This document shows, in pieces, positions 10,468 to 21,960 of a stretch of 64,000 nt of DNA (its first letter is position 1; the number at the start of each line of letters is the position of its first letter). Position numbers and translations under genes: made by a program. Under the pieces are notes generated by a model. The model ran no database searches. It worked only from the letters and a program-made list of their open reading frames with translations, and had not been told where the DNA came from. Origin of the DNA: Trichopria drosophilae (lineage: Eukaryota; Arthropoda; Insecta; Hymenoptera; Diapriidae); assembly GCA_030407085.1 (NCBI GenBank), contig CM059585.1, positions 12,207,001-12,271,000 on the forward strand, in the 5' to 3' direction.

Positions 10468-12226
10468 ATTGAAGATGGCGCTCAAAAACGACTGTCAAAT
10501 TTCTAAATAATTATCTCAAAATTTGTTTAAAAGAATAAGGAAATAAGATGAGTTTTCTATCTTACTATATACCAAACGATAAATTTACAAAAACCGTTAA
10601 AAATGTGTTGGTGAGTAAAGACATCGATATAAATAAAATTCCACATAACTGCAAAATGTCCCATTATTGGTTGGGGTAAATAGTCTGCCTTTCAGCTGCA
10701 AAATTGCTCAATATCGCCCGCACAAAGGTTGATGCGTTGGGTCTGGCGTTGTTGTCATTGCCAGAGTTTTATTTTCGCATTTACTGGTACATCGAACATC
10801 TGTAACGACTTCTTTGTTCTGATGCGGGACGTAACAAAAGGAACCTTTCAAGTAACCTTTCTGTAAGGGTAAATTTATATTTAATAATCGTGTTGGAATT
10901 GGAAATAACGAGTTTTTGTTGCATCTAAATGATGCAGTTCTCCAGTGCATAAAGCTTATCTGTAAAAGCAATTTCAATATATTTTTTATTTTATTTTAAT
11001 TAAAAGGTAAAGTCTAGCGTAGTATGTTTATAGGAAGTCCTGAAATGAAATGGAGATAAAAAAAATTTGTTTACCATTTTTTGTGTCTTTTAATTGTTTA
11101 CCTCATAAATGTTTTACAAATTCCTTTTTTATTTTACAATTGAAAATGTACTTTTATAACATTACACAACAAGAAAGTACCTTTTTTTTTATGTCCCACT
11201 AAGTAAGACGCGAACACGACCGAGTGATGAGAGTTTCGCGGGTAAATTTCACCAAGTTTAGCCATAAATATGCGCTAATTCGATTGTAAATGTAGCTATT
11301 ACCTCGAGATGGGATCGTCTTCCTGACAAAGTTTCGCGAGCAACATCTGCTTTTAAGTGCACCCTGGAGCTAACATAACACAATAAAACCACCGTGGCGA
11401 AATGAAACATCCAAAAAAAGAACGTCGCACACGAAATCCGATTAACGACTTTGCCGATCAACATTGTTGATTAATTCGCAAAGAGGCTGTGTGCTAGAAA
11501 TTGCGGTATGGAAGGTCCGCGTTTCCCTTTGTGAACTACCGAATTTTACAAAATTGTATTACTCGGGATTTTGACTTTTCATGATTCGAAAATCTGAACC
11601 TGTAAATCACTTGTGTTTTGAACAATTACACGAATTAATTTTCTGTTTTCTATCGATTTTTTAATAGAATTATATTTTTTTATATTCTTTGTACAAAAAT
11701 TAGTAACTTAAATGAACTCATTATTTCCAATAAAATTTTATTTAACAAAATATTCTTTAATATGTGAAATATGAAGAATTTGCAATCCAAAGTTGTTATT
11801 CCTGAGGAATATTTGAAAAATATTATGTTGGCTAATTTCGTAAATAATTAAATTGCAGTAATAGGGTTCTATAACTTTTTAATTAAATAATAGTTAATAA
11901 TACCCTTAGAGCAACCAACATCCACAGGTGGAACTCTGATGAGAATTGTGATCAAATTACCGTGCTAGTAATAATGAAGTAGTAAACCACTTACCAGGCT
12001 TAACTGCGTACGTCTATTATTACATTAATTCTATTGTTTTTATATAATTCAAGTATTTATGCTGAATATTAACGAGTAACAAACTAGAATATAATCGGAT
12101 AATAAAATAGATCAAAATTAAATTCTTGTTCAAAATTCTTTTTTAAACATTTTTTTTATTAGTAAGTCTCATTAGTCCATTACATTTTATTTGATTTAAA
12201 AATCGTCATGTATTGGATACTAAATA
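10468..12226. other. Non-coding interval
   Basis: Moderately GC-richer pieces occur around 10680-10980 and 11200-11520; the minus-strand frames in them (89 and 68 codons) resemble no known family. The remainder is AT-rich. Confidence 0.4.
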
Positions 12227-12490
12227 TAGTACAGTCCCGATATATTTGCCCGCTCGGTTCCTCGCCTTCCCCTCCCGTCTTCGTATACTTGTCAAAAGAA
12301 GGGGAGTGCCTCTTCTCCCACTCTCCTCTGTCGCGTTACGTTCGTGACGTCACCGCAGGCCCTTCCTGAGGCCCCAGCGCGCAAGGTGGGGGAAAAAGAG
12401 ATCGGTGACAGGCAAATATAACGAGACGGAAGTGGGCAAATGTGCTGGGATGTAAATATATCGAGAAGCAAATATACCGGGACTGGACTG
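12227..12490 (+). mobile_element. Pogo/Tigger-like MITE with CRE palindrome, copy 1
   Basis: The left end reads AGTACAGTCCCGATATATTT and the right end, complemented, CAGTCCAGTCCCGGTATATT. A TA dinucleotide precedes the left tip (12225-12226); the right flank is CA, a probable decay of TA. Ends beginning CAGT with TA duplications fit the pogo/Tigger branch of Tc1/mariner. The element is much more GC-rich than its surroundings and holds a perfect TGACGTCA palindrome at 12345-12352. Near 12445 an inner end-like sequence suggests a second, nested tip. A related copy in inverted orientation lies at 14313-14536. Confidence 0.75.
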
Positions 12491-14312
12491 CAGTCTAGTC
12501 TTCTTGCATGCGCGTTACGATCTATTAAAATAGTACTGAAGATTTTGTTTATATTATTTATGTTTTTCTATATTAATAAAAATGTAGTTATAATAAAAGT
12601 TAATAAATGTTACTAAATTTAACCATTTCTCAGAACACATTATTAAAGTTTAAGTGATAGAGAAATTTAATGAAATACGCATAGATAAGTGTTCCATTGC
12701 CAGGGAAATGCTTGTATATAAAATAAATTATTACGCTCGGCAAGATAATAATTTAAAACCATGCATATTTATTACCTTTGTTGTTATGCTTTGTTGGAGT
12801 TGTATATATATAATATAGTTATGTAACTACGGTACGCTACTTTACTCGTACGATTTATTACCGCAATTATATGTGGAGAAATTAAGGAAATTAAAATTAA
12901 TAATTTTGTTCTTGAATTTGAAAATTACCAATATTTTTATCAGTAAACAAATCTAATTAAATTATAATATATGTAATGTCTATTTTACTGTAATATTTAA
13001 TTGTAAACTATTCTATTTATTCTAGTTAGTAGTGGATTATTGAGATATAAGGTGTAACATTCTTCGTAGAAATACACAATTTTTGTTCATTTTTGAACTC
13101 GAGCACACTGGATTAATATTGATCTAGTATACTATTCTAAAGTACGCTTCTTAAATCGGTATAGTCAAAAATTGCATTTAAATGTCTCCTAAAATAAAAA
13201 TATCGCTTTTTAATAAAAAAAATCCGACGATTTAAAATATCTCTTATTTTTTGAGATTAAAATGAACATATTTAAAATTCCGAGTATCAATTAAAAGTGC
13301 ATCAAATCTCCTAAATTATAAGATTTTTATTTTCCGTTTAAAATCACCCTAACTTCTAAAGAGTATCAAATTCTGGATTCGTATAACATATTCAGTAATA
13401 AACACGAAAAAATACAATCATAGCATGAATTTGGAACATTTTTTAAAAATTTAGTACAAAGAATTTCGTAATAGTAAACAATGAATTTCAAAATGTTCGT
13501 GTTCCACTTCATAAAAAAGTGGTCCTTTCGTTTTTATCAGCATATCTGTTGTACGTGAGCATAACGACATTTTTTTAGAGATTAGGATAATAGATGGAAA
13601 ACAAAAACTGCTTATAATCTTGGACAATTTTATTTTATTATTTTTGAAACCAAGAATGATTTCCATTTCACTTTTAACACGAAATACACTTGACAATTAA
13701 AATTTTCATGATTTTTCTATTTTAAACCGTCATTTTGATTGTAGAAAATATTGAATTGCAATTTTCACTATGCACATTGAAAGAGCATCTTAAAAAATTG
13801 CAGACTAGATCACTTTCCTTTGGAAACTGAAGGTCGAAAATAAAAAAAAAACTTTCATCTCGTTCAATGATTCGATACTTTTATTTCGCTAATGTATAAT
13901 TTATTGAATAATTACTTAATTTAATTATGAAAAGAAATTCTTACTTAGGTGCTAAAGTAATTAATGTTATGTGTAACATTGGGAAATGAACCAATTAGTC
14001 TTCGTTATATCCGGAATTCTAATGAGCCCGATACATGCTTTCACAGCTGTTGATCAAATTCTAGAATTATGCGGCGAAATGTGCTATGAAATTTAGGATT
14101 TTACATAATAAGATAGTCTCTAGAAAATTCGAAGGGATTAAATAATGTTAATAATTGTACTGTGAAGTGTAAATAATAAAAAACTAATATTTTTCTACTA
14201 TTTTCTAATTTAATTTAATTGAATTACTTTTATGACAATTTATCTGTGTCTGTTATTCTATAACAAATATGGGCATATACCTAGATCTTTTAAATTCGTA
14301 CTTCTATATTTA
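12491..14312. other. AT-rich non-coding stretch
   Basis: Long A/T-rich sequence without a convincing gene. The 81-codon minus frame at 13451-13696 has no recognisable features. Confidence 0.5.
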
Positions 14313-14536
14313 CGTCCCAGCATATATGCCCTGTTCCGTCTCGTTATATTTACCTATTACCTCTCTCTTTTTCCCCTACCTTGCTGGCTGGGCCCTCACG
14401 AAAGGTCTGCTGTGACGTCACAAATATATCGTAACTGTGGGGAGTGGGAGAAGCGACGATCCCCTTCTTTTGGTATATAACTAGACGGGAGGGGAAGGGG
14501 AGGAACCAAGCAAGTAAATATACCGGGACTCTACTG
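14313..14536 (-). mobile_element. Pogo/Tigger-like MITE with CRE palindrome, copy 2
   Basis: The reverse complement aligns over its length with 12227-12490, sharing GTCCCGGTATATTT, CCTCCCCTTCCCCTCCCGTC, AAAAGAAGGGGA, TTCTCCCACTC and the TGACGTCA palindrome (14413-14420). TA flanks both sides (14311-14312 and 14537-14538). The right tip is CAGTAGAGTCCCGG on the minus strand. Non-coding; the overlapping open frames on both strands are by-products of its composition. Confidence 0.78.
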
Positions 14537-14880
14537 TACACCTAAACTGATAAGGGGAACCGACAGTCGGGGTTTTGGATATAATATTAAAAAGCATGAT
14601 TTTACTGAACATTGGATGATCAGATGCTAATCTTTTCGAAAACTTTTTTGGCGAGTCTTTTTTGTCTGTAGAAGAGCTCATTTTGTCAAAGCACTCGTTA
14701 GAAAATAATGACTTTTTTTCCCTATAAAACGGGGTATAAATAAATACTTATTACACAACAGAAATAACATTTTTGCTCCTCAAATTATAATAGCAACAAG
14801 GTTGTGACACTTCGACATCATTCTTAATTACATTTAATTTTTAGCAATAAATTCAGTTATAAAGTATATTGCATAGCCCA

Positions 14881-15078
14881 GCAACATTTTATTGGCCGGG
14901 GAACAAAGTTCCGAAAATTCGATATTGTGTGAGTCCAAGGTATTTTAATTTGCTTTCTTTTTGCCAAATTTTAAATACAAAGCGGAGAAAATCACGCTGC
15001 AGGTATGCTATATCGAAATTTTGACCTTTCGGTGTGTTGATTTTCGGAACTTTAATCCCCGGCCATTTTATTGCCTTT
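14881..15078. repeat. Short foldback repeat
   Basis: TTGGCCGGGGAACAAAGTTC near 14892, followed by CGAAAAT, recurs inverted near 15038-15078 (TTTTCGGAAC...CCCCGGCCA). The arms are about 45 bp separated by about 110 bp. No target duplication is evident; probably the remains of a palindromic element. Confidence 0.5.
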
Positions 15079-15844
15079 CGTCGACTCTGATAGGAGTTTT
15101 ACTCCAGAATCCAAATATGACTTCCAAAATAGCCAATTGGCTTTAGTTAGATATGGAAGATCAAAGCGGTCAAAAATTCGATTCTCGGAATTTTTTAAGA
15201 TATATTCATAGCCTAAAATGCTTTTGTCCAACTAAGAATCAATTCCAATAAGATATTTCCCGCCGAACCCAAATAAGTACTCCAAAATATTGAAATTAAC
15301 CTACGTTGGCCTAAATTGATGTTCAATGGGTTAATAAATCGTGTTTTAGGACATTTTGTCTGTTTTTATCGAAAAGTAGTCAAGACGATAACGAGTTTGA
15401 AGTGATTCGAATTTGAAAAAATTCGTCGGACATACTGAATCCGCTATTCTGCATTTCTTGATTAATTTTTGCGCCGCGTTATAGTATACAGGTTAAAAAT
15501 ATCCAAGAACACGATTTGTTACCCTCAATTTGGTCAAAAATTAGGTCCAATTGGTTATTTTGGTCCACAGCTTTGGATTCTGCGGAAAAAATTTTATCGT
15601 ATCAGAAAATTACTGCACGTTCTGAAATTCTGCAAATTTCTTTTGTATAATTTCATTATTATCAAAATAATTGAAAATAGTAACTTTTGATATGACATTT
15701 AACACTACATATCTATATAAAATTCTATAGATAAAAATACCATGTATTGAAATTTATACGTATTTTCTAGAGAGGTATTATAGAATTAGTCAAAAAAAGA
15801 AGAATATCTTTAATCGTGATTTAGGATATTACTTTTTGCACTAA
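15079..15844. other. AT-rich non-coding stretch
   Basis: No recognisable gene or repeat. The 73-codon + frame at 15469 is short and featureless. Confidence 0.45.
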
Positions 15845-16143
15845 GGGCGTGAAATAGTAGTTTTACGCCCGTTTTAGCACTGACTAGCGAATTTATTTTT
15901 CAATCAGTAATGTTTATGTTTATAATGGAAAATTCGTGTAATATCCCACTACTGCGCATTTATTTGTGTTTACAATTGACGTTTTCTATGGTCTCTCACC
16001 ATTATAATAATGAGTTGTAATGTAGAAAATTATAGGAAATCGTATTTATCGGCTTTTTTCGAAAAATCGTCCATTTTCAGACTGTTTTATTTCATGCCCG
16101 AGGGCCCAAAATGTCTGCTTCACGCCTCGAGGGCGTAAAAACG
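15845..16143. repeat. GGGCGTAAAA palindrome copies
   Basis: 15845-15870 is a palindrome with arms GGGCGTGAAAT and AGTTTTACGCCC. At 16096-16143 diverged pieces (CATGCCCGAGGGCCCAAAAT, CACGCCTCGAGGGCGTAAAA) follow. Same family as 228-415. The two pieces may bracket a decayed element of about 300 bp. Confidence 0.55.
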
Positions 16144-16603
16144 TTCTTTTTAAACGTAAACAACATTTCAACTTTAAATAATAGTTGTCATTTTATTTTA
16201 TTTTATCGTCCATTTAAAACCATCATTTTAGTATTTATACAACTTTTGAACACTACTCGGAAATAAATATTATTATTTGCCTACTACAGTAACTGCGAAC
16301 ATAACCTAATAAGAAATATATCCGCAGTAATATTTACAGCGCAATATTAGGTTAAATCATCCACAGTAATTGATAAACTTACCTCATAGGACAATAATAA
16401 TAAGTAATAGTGGTTTCTTTTGCGCTGCCAAGTAACTCATCTGACTTCATATGTAGATTTCAGCGTCACCTTGTGTTCCGCGAAGGAACTGACACTTCGA
16501 AGTACCGATAGCTCTATTTAATAGTTATATCCATAACTTTATTTAGTAAGAACTCACAATCAGTCAAGAATTTATGTTACTGGGTATCACAAACGAAACT
16601 TTT

Positions 16604-16950
16604 TTAACTCATTAACGCTGAGGAAGTTACTCATCTTACCAAAAAAGGATATCTTTTGAGATGGAAAGAGATTTCAACAAATTTGAAATAAAGCAGTTTT
16701 ACAGGAAAATTCAACGTTCTATCAGATTCTTTTATCGAAATTCGCTTATAATAAACATGTAAATACTAAGTAAAGGAAAATTCAAAATGGCGACTTCAAA
16801 ATGTACACCGAAGCGAATTTTTTTTTTACATACAAAGGTCTACCAAATCTCCAAAAATGGTCCAATCTTGATAAAATAACGTCCCAATAAGTTACTAGGC
16901 TTCCTGAAATTTTTTGAAAATTCAAAATGGCGGTCGACCATTATAATTTT
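16604..16950. repeat. Decayed TTAA-type tip plus ATGGC modules
   Basis: TTAACTCATTAACGCTGAGG at 16604 resembles the TTAACCCATTAACGCCC tip of 8739-9539. ATGGCGACTTCAAAATG (about 16786) and CAAAATGGCGGTCGACC (about 16923) are module-family fragments. Boundaries are unclear. Confidence 0.45.
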
Positions 16951-16999
16951 TTAAAAATTTGTTAATTTTTCTCGATTTTAATTCCATAGGTCCATACGG

Positions 17000-17360
17000 T
17001 GGACCCAAAAATCTCCAATCAACAGCTGAGGCATCAATTGAATGACAATGGAGAAAACGAATAATTCCGTACATGTATCTCGGTCTTTCCCCCAGTCCCG
17101 CAATCCTCCGCCCCCAACTGCCCCAACAGCCCCAGTCATTTCGTGGAGCGGCGCCGCTTTTCTTCGCCACGGCTCGCATGCCGCGCCTTGATTTCCGCCT
17201 GAAACTTTTCTAAACTACTTCGCCGCAGAGGACTTTATTCGCTCGTTCTTCAAGTTTGCGGGATTTTCGACGGCTTTTTGCGTTCATGGACCGTTTGAAA
17301 TAGTTGCCGCGCCGTCTGTCGGGCTCCTTAACTTTCATTTAGCGATCGCTGTTTGTTTCG
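17000..17360. other. GC-rich island
   Basis: A C-rich and CpG-containing block (around 17090-17170 and 17220-17330) in AT-rich surroundings. The minus-strand 85-codon frame at 16922-17179 does not resemble a known protein and overlaps repeat sequence. Candidate conserved non-coding element. Confidence 0.3.
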
Positions 17361-17589
17361 TTGCTACCCGCCCAATGTGAATGTAAATAGATTGGCGAGA
17401 TTCCAACATTTTTGTAACATTTTATTTCGACATTTGTTCGAGAATTTCAAATTCTTCTTGATCTTTACATTTTTGAAAATGGAAAATAATAAATATTTAT
17501 TACTAGACATTGTCGAGGAAATGCAGTTGACTATACCATAACAAAATGTTATCAAAGAATACTATGAACCGTTACGTCAACTTCAAATT

Positions 17590-17680
17590 AGGTCCCGACA
17601 ACAAAGGTCCCGGGTTCAAATCCCGGCACGTCAAATCTCTCGAGTTTGGTCCTCATTTTTTTTTGTAATAAAAAAATGAT
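17590..17680 (+). mobile_element. tRNA-derived SINE fragment
   Basis: 17610-17626 forms a perfect tRNA T-arm: stem CCGGG / CCCGG with loop TTCAAAT, matching a pol III B box. Downstream ATCTCTCGAGTTTGGTCCTC leads into a T-rich tail. The copy at 47160-47220 shares AAAGGTCCCGGGTTCAA, CCCGG and the GGTTTGGTC tail, so this is a dispersed repeat and not a functional tRNA. The 5' tRNA half is not convincingly present. Confidence 0.6.
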
Positions 17681-19479
17681 TAAAAAAATCGTAAAAAATT
17701 TACGTTTTTGCTACTTTGCTCACAATTAAAACATTTGTAAGAAAATGCAAATTATTATAATAAAATATAATTTATTTAGGTCATTTATATTTAAATTCTT
17801 TGGTACTGTACTGGCAATGAACAACGTCGAAAAGTCAATAATATTTTGTTAATTTTTACAGAATTGTGATTGCAAACGGGACATCAAGAAAGTAGTTAAA
17901 TTTAACTACATTTTTATGCAGTTTTAAAAAATTCCATTTATGTTGCATGACTCGAAAGTTCAGTTGTAACAACTAGATATTACACTTTGCATATAGCAGT
18001 TCGTTTGATCATGCAGTTTCAACGTGCAAACTGTACAGAAATAATAGGAAATAGGAGGAGAATAAACAGCGAGATATCACGCGTATCGCATTTTTATTTT
18101 TTTTTAGTGTCGACGGTGACGAGCGCTGTGACAAGATACCGTGAGTATATTTTTAACGCGTCTCTTTGGGTGCTCAATCTATGAACTGTGTAAGTCATCA
18201 TAAAATTTGATTAAGGTAACATTTCTCTTAAGCTTACTCTAAAGCTTAATTCCTAGATTGAATATTTTTATAAAATATGTGTTTTATTCTGAAGTAAAAA
18301 TTGATATAAATTTTCCAATATGGATAAAAAAAATTGATTTGTACAGCAAGAGAATAAATCCGGTAATGATCGCCAGTGGGAAATCAGTCATTTGAAAGAA
18401 ACACGTAGTTCTAAAAATTGACCACAAAAAAATATAAATTTATTACGTGAAATTCTATTTGCTTCGGGATAATGAACAATGGCTGAAAATATATAACGGA
18501 TATCGCTTAATCGAGAGACAGTCGATTTATCGGTGCTTTTTATTGTTATTGGTTTATTACTTCAGCGGACTTTGTATTGTCGAATGCGTGCGCATTGTTT
18601 TTAGTCAAAAACAACCACTCGCAAATAAATTGCTGAAGTTCTCCTTTAAAAGCTCAGGTTGTGCATCGTATCATCGTGATTTATCGAGCGTATTTAAATA
18701 GAGGCTCCATCAAAACGATGGTAAATATTTGCTTCGTCGTGCAGAAAAACATCTGAGAGAATTAAATGCGCTTCAATTTTGTACGAAACTTTATGTTAAA
18801 TTCGAGGGAGGATTCGCTGGTGCTTGACTTTATTCGATTTCATTCCGCAGAAAATTTGACATTCAGTGTACATAGTGTACGACTGTCATTGACAATTTGA
18901 CTAAACTATTGTTAATGACGCGACTACTAATGTGCATTTGCAGAAAAAAAGGAATTTATGAAACTATTTGTGACATTTTTTAATCGTATTTCGACTATTA
19001 GTCGCAAGGACGACCGTAACTACTGAATTTACCATTTCTTCCACTCAAGAAATTTTCATCAAAAATACTGCCATATTTACATGGATACTACATCAAATAA
19101 TTATCATGTACTTAATATAATTAGATTTTTGCCAAAAATTACGTATAAATAATAATCAACATCTGTATGTAGGGTGTTCAAAATACTTTTGGTGTCGAGA
19201 GACTTAAATTTCGATAAAAAATCATTTTCTTTGCAATAACTCGGCTGATTTTGAAATTATTCCGACGTATGAGTGCCTGTTACAAAGTTTGTTTAATCCT
19301 TGCAATTCTTCTTTATTACACGTGGACCTATAATTATAGGTTCATAAAAAAGAATTAAATTCGAAAAACCGACAAAATCGCTTTTAACAGCCGTATAAAA
19401 TGTCAAAGGGCATCGCCTTTTTAGTCTTTTCATAGATATTGAATTGTAATATTTGCGAGATCTGCAGATCGACTTAAGA
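17681..19479. other. AT-rich non-coding interval
   Basis: No gene recognised. The small + frames at 17987-18184 and 18447-18701 (65 and 84 codons) show no conserved domain; the latter has a hydrophobic run but no other support. Confidence 0.45.
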
Positions 19480-19736
19480 AGATGGCGCTATACTTCCCAT
19501 TTGCGTATGAAATGTAGGAACTGCAGAAACCTGCACCAAGTACAGCAGAGGTCATGAGTCGATTTCCGCCAGATAAACATTATTTTCGAAACGTAAACAA
19601 ACAACGTGGCTTGTCTTACCAACAGCGAGCTGCTGCTTGAAAATGACATCGAAAAATTGTTCACCGGACGGGGATCGAACTCACGACCTACGACTTCGTA
19701 GTCCAGTGCGTTAACCGCCTGAGCCACGAAGCCGAG
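19480..19736 (-). mobile_element. tRNA-derived SINE, minus strand
   Basis: Read on the minus strand from about 19736, the sequence begins like a tRNA: GGCTTCGTGGCTCAGGCGGT contains an A box, and GAGTTCGATCC further on is a B box. CTACGAA in the middle resembles an Arg(ACG)-type anticodon loop, but the anticodon and T stems pair poorly, so it is not an intact tRNA gene. The following 180 bp or so are probably SINE body; the 3' end is uncertain. The minus-strand frame 19488-19727 is a by-product. Confidence 0.6.
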
Positions 19737-21165
19737 TATTGAAATTTTCTATTGCAATTTTCACTCTAAAAAATTATGATTTCTCTGTTTTATTGAAATT
19801 TTATTTTTAAAAAATTATACTTTTGTTTTATTTTACCTTACAAAGATAATTATATATGAATATTTAAGACGTGATTTACGCTATTTTTTATATTTCGCAA
19901 AAAGATATTAATAAAAATTTAGTATTTCGATCAGTAAGGTGAAAAAAGACAAAAAATAGGTTTAAATTATTCTTATTGTAAAACGCGATTACATTTTAAC
20001 CAATTTTTTCAAATATGACAGAAACTGTTATCATTCATTGACCGTTCACAATGAAGTTGTGTTAAATGAAAAATGAAAAGTCTAATGTAATTTAAAAAAA
20101 ACAAACATGAAATTCAATTACATCTAAAAATGTAAACATAGATCTTGCACTCAATTTGGTAGTATTATTTATTAATCGTAATAATTGTAATTAATAATTG
20201 CAAATATGAAATAATCTAATTTATTGTGTTTCATTTTGAGTTTGAGAAAAATGTAGATTATTTTTAAAAGATATCAAAAATGGTAAATATGAAATTTTAT
20301 AATATTCGTATCGTATTCCACGACTTCATATTATAATATAAATATCGACTAATACAAGAGTAAAATTGATATATAAAATATTTAAAAATTTGTTTAACTA
20401 CGAATGAAGAATTTTCTAACAAGTAACAGAAGTTTTTGTTTGTGTCATGTTTATCAACCTATGTGAAGAGGAATTTCAATGATAGTAATTAGAAAATGCT
20501 AGATGTTTGTCAGTATTTTCTTTTGCATAGCTGTAAAATAGCATTTTTTTCCTAAAATATTGTAGGAATTCTTTTTTCTACCTTCCATTGTACTACATAA
20601 TTTTCAGAATATTCGAATCCATTTCATTAACTACAATTTTTATATTAGAAGTGTTATCAGAGCAGACATCTCGATACTAAGATGTTTCCACTAAACACTA
20701 ACATTTTTTTATTAAAAAGTACAAAAAATCTACATTGCATACTAAGGCCTCTTCTTATATACATTAAAAAGATAGATTACGTTAAATATTAAAAATGCGC
20801 GACATTCTAACCTCAAAATAGCTCTTTTATTTGGAAAACCGTTAGTAGAACGTATCATCGTAAATATTAAATAAATCGACGTATCTATCTATGCACGATA
20901 CACCTGCTCGTAAATGTCCGTCAGATGACAGCCTACAAACATGAGTTATAGGTCAACGTTTATGTTTGTTTTCAGTATTTACTACCTTTCTTTTTTACAT
21001 AACTTTTTTTAATATCCTCAAATAGTATGTAATTAGTAATAATGAAAAAAATGTTTCCGAACTCGTAAATAAACATTCATTTAACTATTATTTACCTATT
21101 TTCTTAATATATTGTAATATTTTTGTTGAAAATGAAGTTATTATAGTCCGAAAATTTGACAACTT
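19737..21165. other. AT-rich non-coding stretch
   Basis: Extremely A/T-rich with no gene or structured repeat that I can see. Confidence 0.5.
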
Positions 21166-21450
21166 TCAAATCCCAGGGAAAAAATGTTTCAATAACAATT
21201 GTACGATGCACGTATGCGACAACGAGTAATTAATAATACGGTCCACATTTGTTCTCAGAATCTGCGAAGATTGTTCTTTAACAATTTGGTCGTTACATGA
21301 TTCCAACATTTCCAGTGTCCGTTTCTCGATTTCAGCAGTACTTTTCGTCTCGTAAGCATTATTTAATAGGTCTACACTAGGTGCACAACATAAAATAAAT
21401 TTGAAAACCGCGACAGTCATATTATGGTCCTTATTGTCTTCGAGACACAT
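21166..21450 (-). CDS. Unassigned small open frame, protein-like composition
   Basis: A 94-codon frame on the minus strand. Unlike most frames here it has balanced residue use: a hydrophobic N-terminal piece around residues 11-24 after a second Met (MTVAVFKF), then an acidic/lysine-rich helix-like stretch with a lone Cys (EKRTLEMLESCNDQ) and a hydrophobic tail. The overall look is vaguely like a small secreted helical protein, but I cannot assign a family and no splice context is clear. Flanking DNA is very AT-rich. It could be an exon, a pseudogene fragment or chance. Confidence 0.2.
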   Translation of the reverse strand: MCLEDNKDHNMTVAVFKFILCCAPSVDLLNNAYETKSTAEIEKRTLEMLESCNDQIVKEQSSQILRTNVDRIINYSLSHTCIVQLLLKHFFPGI

Positions 21451-21960
21451 GCAGTTCTTTTATAAATAATAAACTAATTTTCAGTGAGAAAGAATTTTGT
21501 GAAACTCGAAATTTAAAATAATTCAGAAAAGTGCATTGAAATCGAAAACTAAATTGACCTTTGCGGAATAAATTATGGGTGATCCTTTGACTGCTCATTT
21601 TTACGGCATCGTGATTAGTCTAGGGCATTAAAGCATTGTATGAATAAAATGTAAACACTTTTCGTGCTTCGTAAGAAACGATTGAAGAAATTAATTAAAT
21701 TGCATTGATGTGAAATCTGATATTAAATTCTACCTTGTGAATGATGTATATGATTACTGGACTCACTTCAGACAAATTATATCACTTAAGCTTTTCATCT
21801 GCAATCAGTTCGATGAAAGTTTCTTTTTAACTAGGCAAATGAAATTTTAGAATGTTATGAATAAAATAAAATTGTGAAAAATTGCTTGGTATAATTTAAC
21901 TTACAAGAAAACTATGTGTCAAACGTAGATAAATAAAAAAGCATTTTAAATAGAGGAAAA

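Noticed and set aside
17600..17630. Functional tRNA gene
   Set aside because: Only the T-arm is intact, and the same sequence with the same tail recurs at 47.2 kb.
19660..19736. Functional tRNA-Arg gene on the minus strand
   Set aside because: A and B boxes are present but the anticodon and T stems do not pair properly; it fits a SINE head better.
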